Positions 1 to 11,854 of a stretch of DNA of 64,000 nucleotides are shown one piece after another. The translations under genes and the position numbers were made by a program. The notes beneath the pieces were generated by a model. The model made no database searches and was not told the origin of the DNA. It saw only the letters and a program-made list of their open reading frames with translations. The first letter of the stretch is position 1. Each line of letters begins with the position of its first letter. Origin of the DNA: Coniferiporia sulphurascens (taxonomy: Eukaryota > Basidiomycota > Agaricomycetes > Hymenochaetales > Hymenochaetaceae); assembly GCA_002794785.1 (NCBI GenBank), contig NBBA01000002.1, forward strand, positions 2,666,001 to 2,730,000, written 5' to 3'.

Positions 1-482
1 GTCGTGCGGTCCCAGGCCACTGCGGTCTCGCGCTGATTGGTTATGCCTAACACGCCGCTGTGAGATAATTGGCGGATAGCATTGTACTATTGTAGAACGC
101 ACCGATGACCTTGATGCTATTTTTCGCCCAGCCATTTTCTTCCAGTTGTTCACAGGCCTTGGCGATGCACTCTTCCGCGACGGACTGAATCTCAAGCGCG
201 TCGTGCTCGTGCCACCTGCAGTCGGGAGAAAATCAGCGCGCGCACAAGAGGGGACAGGACTGAACGGAGACGAACCCTGGGTGGGGGTAATACTGGGGGA
301 ACTCAAGCTGGTGTTGTGCGACGATGACGGCATGCTCGTCGAAGACGATAAAGCGCACGGAGCTGAATGCGGGGTAGTGGAGCGCGGGGTGAGCGCGCAA
401 ATGCGGGGTAGCACGGGGACGGGACTCACGTTGTGCCGCAGTCGAGTGAGCCGACGAATTCACCGTGCTTGAGTTGTCTCAT
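1..482 (-). CDS. GUT1: Glycerol kinase, N-terminal part (cut by window edge)
   Basis: ATP:glycerol 3-phosphotransferase of the FGGY sugar-kinase family, making glycerol 3-phosphate in the cytosol. Four exons can be read on the minus strand: 482-430, 362-276, 215-103 and 46-1, with GT-AG introns of 56-67 nt. Joined, they give about 99 residues. These include the family's N-terminal phosphate-binding stretch (GSLDCGTTSVRFIVFDEHA), then PQYYPHPGWHEHDALEI, and finally GITNQRETAVAWDRTT, which are hallmark glycerol kinase sequences. The ATG at 482-480 opens the frame shortly before the first conserved motif. The rest (about 400 residues in the family) lies outside the window. The family assignment is secure from motif order. 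The exact start is an inference. Confidence 0.88.
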
Positions 483-3291
483 CGGCGTGGGTGGGAGAGG
501 GACAGAGCGGGAGGAGAAGGACATACCCATGGCTGCGGGGGAGGAGGAGGGAAAGGATGGAGTGTATGGAGATGGGATAGGCCTCTGTGCGTATTTAGGC
601 AGTGCGAGGAGCGAGTAGTAGGAGACGGAAATACGGGCCGGGGAAGACCCGCGGGGCAAGGTAAGGACATTGCGGTCACATGAAAATCTATGGCGCGCGC
701 AGACGCTGCCAGTGCCCGACGTCATCCACAACGTGCAGCCACGTCTGGTCGTCGTCACCAGCAGCGGGCGCACCGCACAGAGACCGGCGGGCATCGCGCG
801 CGCTCCACAGCGACGTCGGGACTCGAGCGTCGCGTCTGACAAAAGTCAAAAGCTTGCCCCAAAGAAGAACTCTCGCGCTGGGGAAGGTCCCGGCCCGTCC
901 GTCGATCCCCCGCGTTTCGACTTACGCGGCACACAGTCAGCAATCTGAGCACAGGAAGGAAAAAAACATACCCAACGGCCAGCCGAGGTGGCCTAAAACA
1001 TACATAAACAGACCGGTCGGATCCTGCCCGCGCATTCCTCGTCGGCCGGGCCAGCGTACAAGTACCGTCCGTCCTCTCTTCCAATCGATTCATGTTTCTT
1101 CTCCCAACCGAGAGAGTCCAGCCCTCGGGTCCTTAGGCACCGGCCCGGCAACGCTTTTCCCCTACCGACATAAGCGTCCTCCCCGACGCGTCCCCGACGT
1201 GCCACTCGCTCTTAAGCGCACCTGGGGCTGATTTCAAGTCTACTAATACCTTCACTCTCGAGTACCGTCGATCAAGAATCAAGAGTAGCATCCAAATACA
1301 AATGCGAACTCGCGAAGGAAGGAAGCCCGTGAGTCTCTTGCAATAAACGTGGCGCCAAACTAGAGGAAAGAAGCAGAAGCGTTCGGTGCACAGGCCCGCG
1401 TTCCAATAGGTGGCAATGGACCACCCCTACGGACTTCTCCGATGTACGCGTCCAATCAATCGCACTTGCGACGACTTGGGGAAAGCTCAGCCAGCGTCGC
1501 AACGCGCGCGCGTACACGCTTTGCGACGCCAACATGTGGGGAACTTAAGCATCCACAGCCGGCGCAGTCGACACTAGCGTGCGACTCTCCCAACGCAGGT
1601 CCGAAGGCAAAGACAACACACGTCAGTCTGGCGACTTGACCCGCCCGGACACCCGTACGGCTTATACACAACACGCACATACAAAACACCCGAACACACA
1701 CATCGCGGACCGGTCAACGCCAGAAACAAAGACCCGCACATACGGCTCCTAGACCAAGCATGTTCCGTCGTTCCGTAAAACAAACGTACTTACACATACA
1801 CACTCCGCCCAGCTACGGGCGTGAGCGCGAGCGAGGATATCGGACATACACCAGTGAGTAAGGATGCCAGATGGGCTGCGACTAACCCCGAGGGTGTACT
1901 TTCCTTTCCCTCCGTAGGATCAGATAGTAGCAGTCGTTGATTGTTGCTTCACTTACGTCAACGATACGGCCTCCGAGAATCTGCACGGCAAACCCGACGA
2001 ACCATGAGCTCGAGCGGGACCAGAGCGGTCGATCGCCCTTTGACGTCTACACACACGCAGCCAATAAGGAACAGAATGTCGTTTTCGAAAGTGCTGTGAG
2101 AGCTTCAGGGGAGGACCTCACGCGGCCCGCCCGGACCGTCTACGTATCGCTGAAGGTTGATTGCGTGCATTACAAACATAAATACACAGCTCAATGCGAC
2201 AAGTTATGTCAAGAACGTCACGGAACTAAGGCCAGGCCTCGGGAGGTCTCAGGTAGAGTAAAGATACGAGGGCCCCGCGTCTGTGTCTGCGCCTGCGCCG
2301 CGGGATTCTGGCGGCGCTTCTCGTCGATAATCAGTTTGTGTGGTACGTGCTAGGCCCGGAATTGGGCAGCTCGATTTTTTTTTGTACGAACAAGTGTGTC
2401 TATGGCTGCAATATGGAGGTGGGAAATCACGGCCCACGTTGGCGATCTCGTCCAATAGTGTAACTGGCGCATTAAGCTGATGTTTACTAATTCAGGCCCG
2501 GGCCTTTCGCACATCTAGACACTACAGTCGTCGACCAGGACTCTTGATAACGGGAAATCCTCGCTGACGATGTAGGTTTTTACTAGTATGCATTACTCAT
2601 GGGCAGAGATGATGTTTGGTGGTACTGGTCCTATCACTACACCCTGCTTCCATGGCCCAGCTTAATTCTTTGTACGCGGTCGTCTTTTGTATTTCTCATC
2701 TGGACGACAGTTCGATCCATAGCAGCCTCGATTTATTCTCCAATCTTATCCTCAGGCTCCTTGAATTTGATCCTCGTTAATATACAGCAGTATAGTAATG
2801 GAATACTGTCTCATACAAGCCTCATGTTCAATAGCGGAAACATACAGGTTGCATCAGGTTGTTCGAATTAATATGAATATTGTGAGTGTTCTACCTCGGA
2901 TTGGTTGCTAATTGGGTTCGGATGAGAACGGATGACGATCTCTGACCTGTGATTGGACGCAGCTAACCATAGCCTGAGTGTCGCAGTAGTTTATGCCGTT
3001 CACATTTGAGCTCCGGCGATATGACCTTTTCTCGGTTACAGTAATTTAATACGAGTCGTACCGGGCAGCGGTAGGGTCAAGTATCGGCACTACACTACTG
3101 GTACGCGAAAAAAGGGAAAATAGAAGAAGTGCAATTCGTCCGGAGAATGCCGGGTCGAAAGGGGGGAAAAAACAAGAACTTAAAATTCGTTCCCGCCTTA
3201 GCTTGTTGGGCACCGGAAGCGTTAATTTCCTCGTTTTACGAACACCTCATCCCGAGTCCCGACGTTAACGAAAACAAAAACTAGAACGACT
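483..3291. other. Long intergenic region, no gene recognised
   Basis: About 2.8 kb between the divergent glycerol kinase and holocytochrome c synthase genes. The first 150 nt upstream of the glycerol kinase ATG are pyrimidine-rich on the coding strand, as in many fungal promoters. The open frames here (for example 680-1231 plus) are arginine/proline-rich, overlap on both strands and resemble no protein I know. The part from about 2560 to 3180 is more A+T rich. I see no tRNA, repeat or conserved coding signal. Confidence 0.5.
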
Positions 3292-4267
3292 ATGGGCCAG
3301 GCATCCTCCGTTCCAGCCGCAACGACGGCAGCGGCAACGCCGCCCTCGGGCTGCCCGATGCACGCACAGGCCTCTACCGCCGCCCCTCCCGCCCAATGCC
3401 CCGTCCCGCACTCTCCGCCCTCGCCAAGCGACGCCCAGCGACCCGCGCAGTGCCCCATCAGCCACGACGGCAGCAGCAGCGACGCCCCGAACCCACTAAA
3501 CCAAATGCCCACCCTCTCGCAGGCGCGCGCCCCCTCGCAAACCACCGCGCTCCCGACCGAACGCACCGCATCGAGCATTCCGCGCTCGCCAGACACGGGC
3601 GACGTCTGGGAGTACCCCTCGCCGCAGCAGTTCCATAACGCGCTGCTGCGCAAGGGCATGGAGACGCCTGAGGAACATGTGGAGATGATGGTGCAGATAC
3701 ATAACTTCCTCAATGAGCGGGCGTGGGACGAGGTGCTTCGCTGGGAACGTAGACGGGATAAGTGCGTGGCTTGCGCTTGCGCTTCTTTTTTTTTTTTTGT
3801 AGTTTGTAGAGATGAAGAGTACTGATGAGCTTTTTTCTTTCGTCTTAGTGCTGCTGCCATCGAGCTCGCCCGCTTCCGAGGCCGGCCAGGAGAGCTTTCG
3901 CCCAAGGCACAGTTCTGGCTCTTCGCAGGCTGGTTATTACCGACTCGTTTCAAGTATGTCCCCTCTATCTGTTCATCCTTGCACATATCACTCATGTATA
4001 ATCCTCCTTCCTTCTTGCTTGTAAAGCTCTGAACCTCCTTTCGACAGACACGACTGGATCGTCAAGCGGCGCGAGACCGGCGAGGAGGTGCGGTACGTCA
4101 TTGACTACTACAGCGCGCCGCCCGAAGAGGATGGCTCGCCCGTCTTCTCTCTCGATGTGCGGCCCGCGCTCGACAGCGTGGGCAGCGTACGCGATCGCGT
4201 CTCAGTTGCCACCGAGGAGGCTTGGTCGAACTGGAAAGCAAAGCAGGACGGACGGACGGGTTCATAG
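3292..4267 (+). CDS. CYC3: Holocytochrome c synthase (cytochrome c heme lyase)
   Basis: Attaches heme covalently to apocytochrome c in the mitochondrial intermembrane space. Exons 3292-3761, 3849-3953 and 4048-4267 give 264 residues, close to the family length. The N-terminal third holds three Cys-Pro heme regulatory motifs at about C21, C36 and C54 in a proline/alanine-rich linker. Then follow the conserved blocks [52 protein letters not shown] and, near the end, [10 protein letters not shown]. Introns are 87 and 94 nt, both GT-AG, and the frame is kept at both joins. The start ATG gives the usual MGQ-type N-terminus without a cleavable presequence, as expected for this protein. It is transcribed divergently from glycerol kinase. 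Confidence 0.93.
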
Positions 4268-4625
4268 ACGTATCAGGGATCTTTGTATGGTTTGATTCGT
4301 ATTGCACCTTTGCTTTTTAACGGTTTATCTTGACGATCTACGTGCCACAGCTCGATCTCACCCCGCTCAATTATTATAACTTAGAACAATTGCAACTAAT
4401 TCATAGAGATGTACCCTACGTATTCATCTAATTTCAAGTTCTGAGCACGGAGGACATAACGAGTGTCAGCGTACAGGATGGCTGCATCCACAGATCAAAG
4501 CAGGTAGTTGGCTCAGATCCGTCATTATTATTTAATCGTATAGCCTCCCCCGAGGGTAGATCCGAATTGTCCATTTCTCAAGCAGTTTCTTCCAATAGTT
4601 TTGGCCCTACGGACTGGCAGGTTGA
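4268..4625. other. Short intergenic region (convergent 3' ends)
   Basis: The holocytochrome c synthase gene (plus) and the DUF2408 gene (minus) converge here. The sequence is A+T richer than the flanking genes, as expected for 3' untranslated regions. Nothing else is seen. Confidence 0.5.
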
Positions 4626-6737
4626 TCATTGTTGATTAACCTCTTCTTCCTCAAGGTCGTCATCATCAAACACGACAGAATCGCCATCCTCGCCGTCTTC
4701 ACCTTCTTCAGTTTCGTTCATGGTTTCTTTCAACTGCAAAAAAACGCGCGATACGAGGTCAGCGGTTATTTCGGACAATTATGACGGATAGTACCATTTC
4801 CACGAGCTCGTGGCACTCGCTCAGATGAGCCAGAACAACACCTTGTCCTTCCGGTATACTCCCGTCAGCCCCGACAAACTTCCCATTTTTCCGCATAGAG
4901 TCGATTTGGAATAGAGCGAGTTGGTACTATAAGTAGAAAACCCAGCGATTAGATAAATCCGTATACATATGCTTGAGATGTTGAAGACACACGGGATAAA
5001 GGTCCCTTGGATTGTAAAGCCCACCGTATTTCAGTACTTCGTTTAGGCATTTCTTGATAGTGGACAGTTTATTTGCCTAGGATCGCAGCAACGGCATCAA
5101 ACATACTGACACCTGACAAAATTTGAATCGACTTACAATCGGCATTAACTCTTCTGATACTGGCTCGCTCGAAGAGAGTAGGCGGTAAATGAGGCCATAA
5201 CATCGTCGAAGAAGATACAGGAGTACCTGTCGGAAAAAGGGAGTGTTATAAATTAGATAAATGAACGCTCAATAAACGTACATATTGTCCAGTTGGCTGA
5301 TTTCCTTCTGCATCTACGAACTTCCCGTCGACCCTCATCTTGTCGATTTCTTGCAGCCTCACGGTATAGTTCCAGAGATCCGTCTCACGAAGACTCCATC
5401 GGCGTGTGAGCACGAGATTCTCAAGCTCCGCACGTGTGTCGGACAGGCGGTCGTAAACAGGCTTGAGCCCGAACGAGACATTCTTAGAGTCCTCGCGAGC
5501 CTTAATTTCTTGAGCTATATCAAAACATTCCTCGAGTAGCGACGAGCAGAGAGCCTGCGAAGTAGGTACGGAGACACCGCCTGGACCGAGGAATTTACCA
5601 TCCACACGTTTTCTGGGGGAAATAGAGAAAACCGAGAAGTTATTCGTCAATTCCATGCGCAGTTATAAGAAGGGGATGGAACGTTATGCGGAACTGGTAC
5701 TCAACGAGTCGATCTTCCGGAGCTCTTCTTGTATAGGTTTTAGCTCGGCTTTCGAAAGCGTGACTTTTGCGGCGAGTGCAACAAGCTGTCGCCGTAGAGT
5801 AACAAGCCTCTCGTGTATGGGAACAAGTTCCACGGAAAGTTCGGACAACGAATCCTTCATTGACGTTAGGATATTATCTGGGAAAGAATAAAAGGTATAA
5901 TGACCATGTATGAGGACAAGGCTGAATAAACCCACAGCATTCCTTCAGTTGCCTATCCAGAAGTGTTGTCATAGATATTGGGTGTTTTCCACTTTCCTTG
6001 TCACTGCGGACAATATCACGTAACTCATCCAAGCGCTTCTGGAAAGGCGCAAGATCCGATTCATTATAAACTGCTGACTCATTCATGTGATCCAGCAGTT
6101 GCTTTATCATATTGTAAGGACTTCTATCCGCAAACGAGGGTTATGACTCACTCGGATGCTAGAAATTTGGCAATATGTTGCCGGGCATTCCTTCGTCTTG
6201 CCTATTGTAAGAAAGAATAGGGATAAGAGGCTGAATACATCCGACAGTGTTGTATCGAGACGATTCTTCTGAGGAGGTTGCTCCTCTCTAACATCATTCA
6301 GTTTCGTTACTGTGATAAATGTAAGGCGTAAGTTCGTCATGTATGGGTCGGACTTGGGCGCCAGACGTACTCTGCTTGACGGTCTGCTGGTAGAGATTGA
6401 GGACGTCTGCAGCCTTGATAAAGTCACCCCTGTCCTTCTTAAGGACCGTCAAACGATTCCGGATGCTACGCGGATGGTAAGGTGAGTATGTAACAACAAA
6501 TGGTTAAGGGGAGGTCGGGGTGTGTAAGTGTATGCGGAACGTCGGGGCACTTATGCCGATCCCGATCGTCGATGCTGGCAACGTTCGAGAAACTTGCAAT
6601 GATGCTCACTTTATGATTGATTCAAGGATAGGCAATTCTAGAACAAATCTAGTCAGTAAATCTGCCTGTTGGAATGGACATAGTAATTTTGCGAGTGTTG
6701 CCGGCTTGCCTTCCTGCGGTACATTGGCAGGCGTCAT
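4626..6737 (-). CDS. DUF2408 family protein, with an apparent 1-nt frame change in exon 2
   Basis: Conserved fungal protein of unknown biochemical function. Exons (minus): 6737-6610, 6465-6152, 6101-5936, 5877-5706, 5612-5282, 5226-5137, 5076-4993, 4926-4795, 4733-4626. All are joined by GT-AG introns, giving about 507 residues. DUF2408 landmarks appear in order: SDPYMTNLRLTFITVTKLND, IGKTKECPATYCQ, DHMNESAVYNE, VPIHERLVTLRRQLVALAAK, KRVDGKFLGPGG, AREDSKNVS, RWSLRETDLWNY, KMRVDGKFVDAEGNQPTGQY, LNEVLKYGG and DGSIPEGQG. An acidic tail ends the protein. Inside exon 2 the frame of LNLYQQTVKQ is off by one from SDPYMTNL, with no room for an intron, so one extra base (or two missing) lies at about 6350-6385. 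The first exon (start MTPANVP) is the least certain part. Confidence 0.85.
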
Positions 6738-7050
6738 TGCCACCTTCCTTCAGGTTGTTCCTGGCTTTCAGTGTCACAGCTGGGGGCCGAAGATGCGCTG
6801 CTCTTCAAATCGTCGTTCAGAGAATATGCCCGTCGTTGTAGACGTCGTCGACGATGGCCTAATAATCAGCTGGATTTCGGAATGTGATAGTCACGGTTTA
6901 AGACGCGTAGTGGCTCGTGGCCTCCGGCGGCTCTGGCCCCTTATTAAGTAACGGACCTTTCACAAAAGGGGCAGCGACGCGCCCTTGACCACCACTCACC
7001 GAACACTTATACCGAGCCCCCGCTTTCTCCCCATCGTATCTTAACGCGTC
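6738..7050. promoter_or_regulatory. Divergent promoter between DUF2408 and tropomyosin genes
   Basis: About 310 nt separates the two start codons, so this must serve both genes. I see no clear TATA box. The function is inferred from gene arrangement only. Confidence 0.4.
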
Positions 7051-7750
7051 ATGACCGAGAGAATCAAAGAGGTGAGCCTTCGACATACGCAGGCCTTGGT
7101 GAAGATCGCGTATCTTATGACCATCGTGTGCGCTAGCGTCTTCAATCTCTGCGCGCGGAGGCGGACGCCGCGATCCAACGCGCCGAAGAAGCCGAGGCTA
7201 AGAACAAGACGTTCGCGCAGCAGTTGCTCGAGAAGGATCAGGAGATCACTTCGCTCCAGCACAAACTTAGCGTGCTGGACGGTCAACTCGAGGTCGCCGA
7301 GGGTAAGCTTGCAGAAGCGAAGGCCGCAAATGTGGATGGCGAGCAGAGCAGGACTGCGAACGAGGGGCTTTCCAGAAAGATACAGCTACTCGAGGAAGAG
7401 CTCGATGCCGCGGAAAAGAATGCCAAAGAGACGACAGAGAAGTGAGTCCTCCACTGTTGTGTCTTGTAAATGGGCGTGCATCAGGTGTGGCGGGTGTTGA
7501 TGTATTGCTCCCATAGACTGCGGCAAGTAGACATTAAGGCAGACCACTACGAGCGGCAAGCGCAGAACCTCGAGCGGGAGCGCGATTTATGGGAAAAGAA
7601 ATGCGAAGTACGTCGCTGGTTACTCTCGGCATCGGTTGCTCCGCCGCATCCTTATCTGATCACCATCCACTCTTACAGGAGGCCCAAGAGAAATTCAAGG
7701 AGGCGCAGAAGGAGCTCAACGACCTCGTCGCGTCGATGGAGTCTCTCTGA
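7051..7750 (+). CDS. TPM1: Tropomyosin
   Basis: Coiled-coil dimer that binds along actin filaments and stabilises formin-nucleated cables. Exons 7051-7071, 7137-7441, 7517-7607 and 7679-7750 give 162 residues, matching the 161-residue fungal tropomyosins (yeast Tpm2, fission yeast Cdc8). The protein is one long heptad-repeat coiled coil rich in Glu, Lys, Ala and Gln. Typical tropomyosin segments are SLRAEADAAIQRAEEAEAKN, EITSLQHKLSVLDGQLEVAE, KADHYERQAQNLERERDLWE and a short end block closing with VASMESL. The first exon codes only seven residues (MTERIKE), which fits the short, acetylatable N-terminus of this family. There is no signal peptide or membrane segment. Confidence 0.93.
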
Positions 7751-8040
7751 TCGGTGGCATCCCGTACTTATCTACCCTGACGTCGGACGCTCATCTTGCC
7801 GTTCTACGCGCGCCGTACATCCATCCATATTCCCATTTACGTTTGCATGGTTTGCTATATTCTCCTTCATGACTCCGTCCTTGCGGATTCCAGTGGGGCC
7901 TGTGTATCGATTATGCGAGCCCGGCCTCATATAATAGTCATTGTACAAGAGTTCACTTCCAAAGTTTCAAACAAGGACACTACAACTATAAGGCGACAGT
8001 GCGTGTGGCGTTTGCTACAACTGAGTGTCAGTCTGCACGC

Positions 8041-8764
8041 TCAGCCTTGTTCGGTCTTCCCGTTCTCTCCTTTGAAAGACAGGGAGATGGAGTTAACACA
8101 GTGGCGCTCATCGACTGAGATCGGGATCCAATGAGATAATCAATAAACCGCATATAGGCAGATATTACTGACTGGGTGTGTCGAAACCTTCGCCTTTAAA
8201 GACGTGTCCGAGGTGCCCGCCGCAGGCTGCACACGTTATCTCCGTACGGGTCATCCCGAGTGTCCTGTCTTCATGTCTCTTCACGGCGCCGGGGATGGCT
8301 ACATGGTCGTTGTGTACATAGGTAAGTCGAGTTTCCTCGGGAATATGGTCACCCACCATCAAAAAATGCAGGCCATCCGCACCCGCTGTTAAATTTGGTC
8401 TTGCTCGTGTACAATGGTGCGTCGCAGCCGCCGCATGTGTATATACCACTCTCGTAGTGCTTGTCGAACTTTCCCTTGCCTGGTGCTTCCGTTCCCTTCT
8501 CGCGAATGACCCTGAACTGCAAGTGGCACGACGAATACGTCAAAGGTCACGAGAGGTCCTAGAAGCGTGAGCACAAACCTGCTGGGGGGACAGGATCGCC
8601 CTCCACTCGGACTCTGCCTTATTATTGCTCGATGGCGGGGCAGCTGACGGCGGGGCGTTTGCAGACATCTTTCTGGTCTGCAAGATGAGTCTCGAGGTGG
8701 TTGCTGGGGCTGGGGTAAGCGCTGAGCGAATACGGGAGGCGGGAATCAGAGCTCTGCGAAGCAT
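8041..8764 (-). CDS. MXR2: Methionine-R-sulfoxide reductase (MsrB), probably mitochondrial
   Basis: Reduces methionine-R-sulfoxide in oxidised proteins using thioredoxin. Exons (minus) 8764-8579, 8516-8357, 8298-8173 and 8114-8041 give 181 residues. The structural zinc site is made of CGGC and CAAC pairs. Also present are the family blocks [29 protein letters not shown] and [11 protein letters not shown], the last holding the catalytic Cys of the RxCxN motif. That Cys lies in the last, 74-nt exon; reading through the final intron would stop after GEGFDTPSQ and lose it. The first about 32 residues are Arg/Ser/Ala-rich and lack acidic residues, like a mitochondrial presequence. A second Met (MSANAPP) could start a cytosolic form. 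Confidence 0.93.
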
Positions 8765-9168
8765 GGCCTTTATATCTTTCGCATGCCAGGCCGTAGAACC
8801 AGTGCCATTTGGGTTGTCAGCGAATTGAAACCGTCAGCGTGAGCGGGCGGGCATGACGACGTGATTTCACGTGACCTACAACGCTGCGGCAGAGATTGAT
8901 GCATAAGCTTGTGGGCACGGTGCCTTGTTCTGTCTCTTTAAATATTTAACCATCAGGAATGAGAGGAAGAATCCTGTGCGATGCGTTAGCTTGATGTTCC
9001 AGTGGATTCCACAAGTAATTTCTGAGTCAGAGCACTTTACGATAGTTTCTCGACTGTCGATCATCAGCCACCGACGCTCGTTACCAAAAATGGCAACCGC
9101 ATCCCATAATTTTGTGCTCGCTGTCTCGTTCTTTCTTTGCCGTCGTCCTCGTCATCCCGGAAGGAGAA
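8765..9168. promoter_or_regulatory. Divergent promoter between MsrB and TIM44
   Basis: About 400 nt between two divergently transcribed genes for mitochondrial proteins. It contains a CACGTGA (E-box-like) match near 8868 and A+T-rich stretches around 8935-8950. Shared regulation is an inference. Confidence 0.4.
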
Positions 9169-10881
9169 ATGTTGCCCAGACATGTCCGCAGAGCTTCGTC
9201 GCTGGCGACAACCGCCAGACAACTACGACGTACACTCCCGGTGCATGGTGTTTCCCCGCCGCCATTTCGGATAGCGGCGGCGTCGGCGATGAGCGCGGGC
9301 TCGGCAAGAGCACGGACATTCCATTCGAGTGCGCGGCGCCAGGACGAAATACCGAAGTCGCCGTTCCAGACGTTCGTGGACACGTTGAAGGAGGAACTGC
9401 AGAAGAACCGGGACTTGCAGGACAATGTAAAGCAACTGCAGGGCGACGTGGACAAGTTCCAGGACTCCGAGGCGATGAAGCGCGCACGAGCGGCATACGA
9501 GCGGGCGAGGGTACGTCTTTTTTTTGCTTGAAAACTCCCCTGGAATTGGTTGGTTATCTTACTAAAAACCACCAGCTTACATCGAGTATCAAAGAGAATC
9601 CGCGGTTAAGGGCGGCGGCGGAAGAACTGCGTAAGCAGGGTGTAAAAGTTGGCGACGCAGTTTCTGAAGCTATGAAGTCAATGGAGGAGTCCGAAGTCAT
9701 GCGCGCAGTACGTGCTTTACATTTGCTACATAAGGTCTATAATTAAAAAATGGTGGATGTAGATCAACCGAGCTTCGTCTGCGGTGTCTTCAAAAATCGC
9801 ATCTACAACAGAGCCCATTCGGAAAACCGAGGCTTACAAGACCTTGGCAGAAACGGTCATGGACGCTCTTGATGATAGTGGTTCGGCAAAGCATGCAGGG
9901 TACGAAGACAAGGAGGCGCGGCGACAACGGCGTGCAATGCGACTGGCGAAGGCTGGTAAAGAGGGTGGTATTGCGGCCCGAAGTCGCGTTGTAGCGGATC
10001 CCGAGTGCGTCTTGCTCAATTCAATTATCCCGTGGCTCCTTCTTAAAATTCTTTCATTCTAATTTCGTAGGGCGGGCTCAGCCATGGTGCTCCACAAAGA
10101 CTCGCCTCGTCAGGAACGTTGGTCCCAGCTCAAAGAGACCAACCCCATACTCCGTCAATTCGTCAACCTTCGCCAGCAGTACGACGAGTCGGAGAACCCC
10201 CTCGTTTCTTCCATTCGCTCTGTAACTCAGACCATCGGTTCGTGGTTTGACGAAACGGAGTACGCGCAGATTGTGCGGTTGATGCGGACATTGGATCCAA
10301 TGTTTGATAGGGAGAGCTTTGAGCGAGAGTTGAGAGAGTACATTGTACCGGAGATAGTGGACGCATACTTGAGCGCTGACCGTGAAGCACTGCGGAGGTG
10401 GTGCGGAGAGGCGGTACGTTAAATGGACACTTATTCTCGACTATCGGGTAGAACCTTTGACGTTAAAATTTTGTATACAGACTTATAACGTTCTTTGGGC
10501 CACGATGGAGCAGTATCTCAGACAGGGACTCATCAGCGACAGCAAAGTACTCGACATTCGGCAAGTGGACATTTCAACGGCCAAGCTCATCGAGAGTAAC
10601 GGCGCCGAGATACCTGTATTCGTGATCACTTTCGCGACGCAAGAAGTGCTTCTCTTCCGGAACGCAAAGACCGGTGAAGTCACCGTCGGTGCAGAGAACC
10701 GCGTTGAGCAATGCACGTATGCAGCTGTCATCACTCGCATAGAGGAGGAGCTTTCGGACGAGCTGACGGGAGGCTGGAAGGTTGTCGAAGTACGTATCCA
10801 CATTTCTTCCTTGATTAGGAAAAGCTGACGTTTATGTGTAATTTTCAGATGGCGCGCAGGTCTGCACGCGCATACCTTTAG
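9169..10881 (+). CDS. TIM44: Mitochondrial import inner membrane translocase subunit Tim44
   Basis: Peripheral matrix-side protein that tethers mtHsp70 to the TIM23 channel and drives preprotein import. Exons 9169-9510, 9576-9707, 9763-10004, 10071-10413, 10481-10789 and 10849-10881 give 466 residues, the usual length. An Arg-rich presequence (MLPRHVRR and on, ending near FHSSARRQD) precedes a helical charged region with PFQTFVDTLKEELQKNRDLQ. The C-terminal Tim44 domain shows ETNPILRQFVNLRQQYDES, SWFDETEYAQIVRLMRTLDP, VLDIRQVDISTAKLIE and FRNAKTGEV. The last exon codes only ten residues and the stop (MARRSARAYL). All joins keep frame. The ATG at 9169 is preferred over one 57 nt upstream because it opens directly into the presequence. 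Confidence 0.93.
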
Positions 10882-11854
10882 ATGGTTATATCTGCATTTC
10901 ATGTTTTTCGGAAGAAAAAGTACACCATCGTAGACACACACTTACTTATGCATTTACTAATTATATCAAGCACACCACTCTTATATAGTATTCCTGAGAG
11001 ATAAGAAGTGCTTAAACTGAAGCTTATTTAGAAAGAACAGGATCGTGATCCGCTCCTGGTCTTGCTTGTGAATACTTAATTTGGTTCAGTGGCACCTTCA
11101 GCCGGCAGTCACCTAACTTTTAAATGATTCTGATTTCTACCGAAAATTATTAGCACATGGCGTCCTCTCGCCTAAAAGCAGTCTATCAATGGGAATTACT
11201 AACGGCATGCGTCCTAGAGCGCCTCGCATACTAGTATGTCTTCTCGATGTTTCGCATTTATGAGATTGATCAATTTCTGTGGAATTGGCAGCCTCGCACC
11301 ACTGGCATTAAGTAGCGATTCGGAAATGAGCAGAGTCCCGACGCTGATTGCTAAGAAGTGAAGTTTGCGGCTGCAATGGAGGAACACAAGGCTGTCCACC
11401 CATATGAATGACAAATCTCTGAGAATCTTTCGGTAGGACTTGGCGCTGAAGATGTTAGCCTTCAGATCAAGATACGCAGCAAGCACGGGATTTCCAAGAT
11501 GCGATTTGGAACGCACCGGCGCTTCGTTGCAGACGCTCCTAACGAGTCGGTACGCGCCAAGTAACCCATCGGTCAGCGAGACAGCGCATCCAGGACCAAA
11601 GATAGGCCGCTAGGAACGACATGAGGCAAGCGTACACCGCCAGTTCTGACCCGATCAGCAAGCTATCTCGATCGTTGGGTTCCGAATCTAATGGGAGTCA
11701 CTCATTGTTCCAGCGTGAGAGTCGGTCCCCCGTCGGTTCGGAGATGTGACTGTAGAGAGGATTGCTCGCATAGATCGATGCGGGTTCAGAGCAATCCCAC
11801 TTTGATTTTTTGCCAAAAGGTATTTGTTTTCAGGCAGACTATCTAGGCGCCTCT
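10882..11854. other. Intergenic region with one unrecognised minus-strand ORF
   Basis: About 1 kb between TIM44 and a retroelement insertion. A 100-codon minus-strand frame (11516-11214) has moderately protein-like composition (DLKANIFSAKSYRKILRDL, FIWVDSLVFLHCSRKLHFLA) but no start context, no partner exons and no family I recognise. It may be the remnant of a decayed gene. Confidence 0.35.

Noticed and set aside
680..1231. 183-codon open frame in the first intergenic region
   Set aside because: Arginine/proline-rich with overlapping opposite-strand frames, no start context, no family resemblance, no exon partners. Typical chance ORF in G+C-rich DNA.
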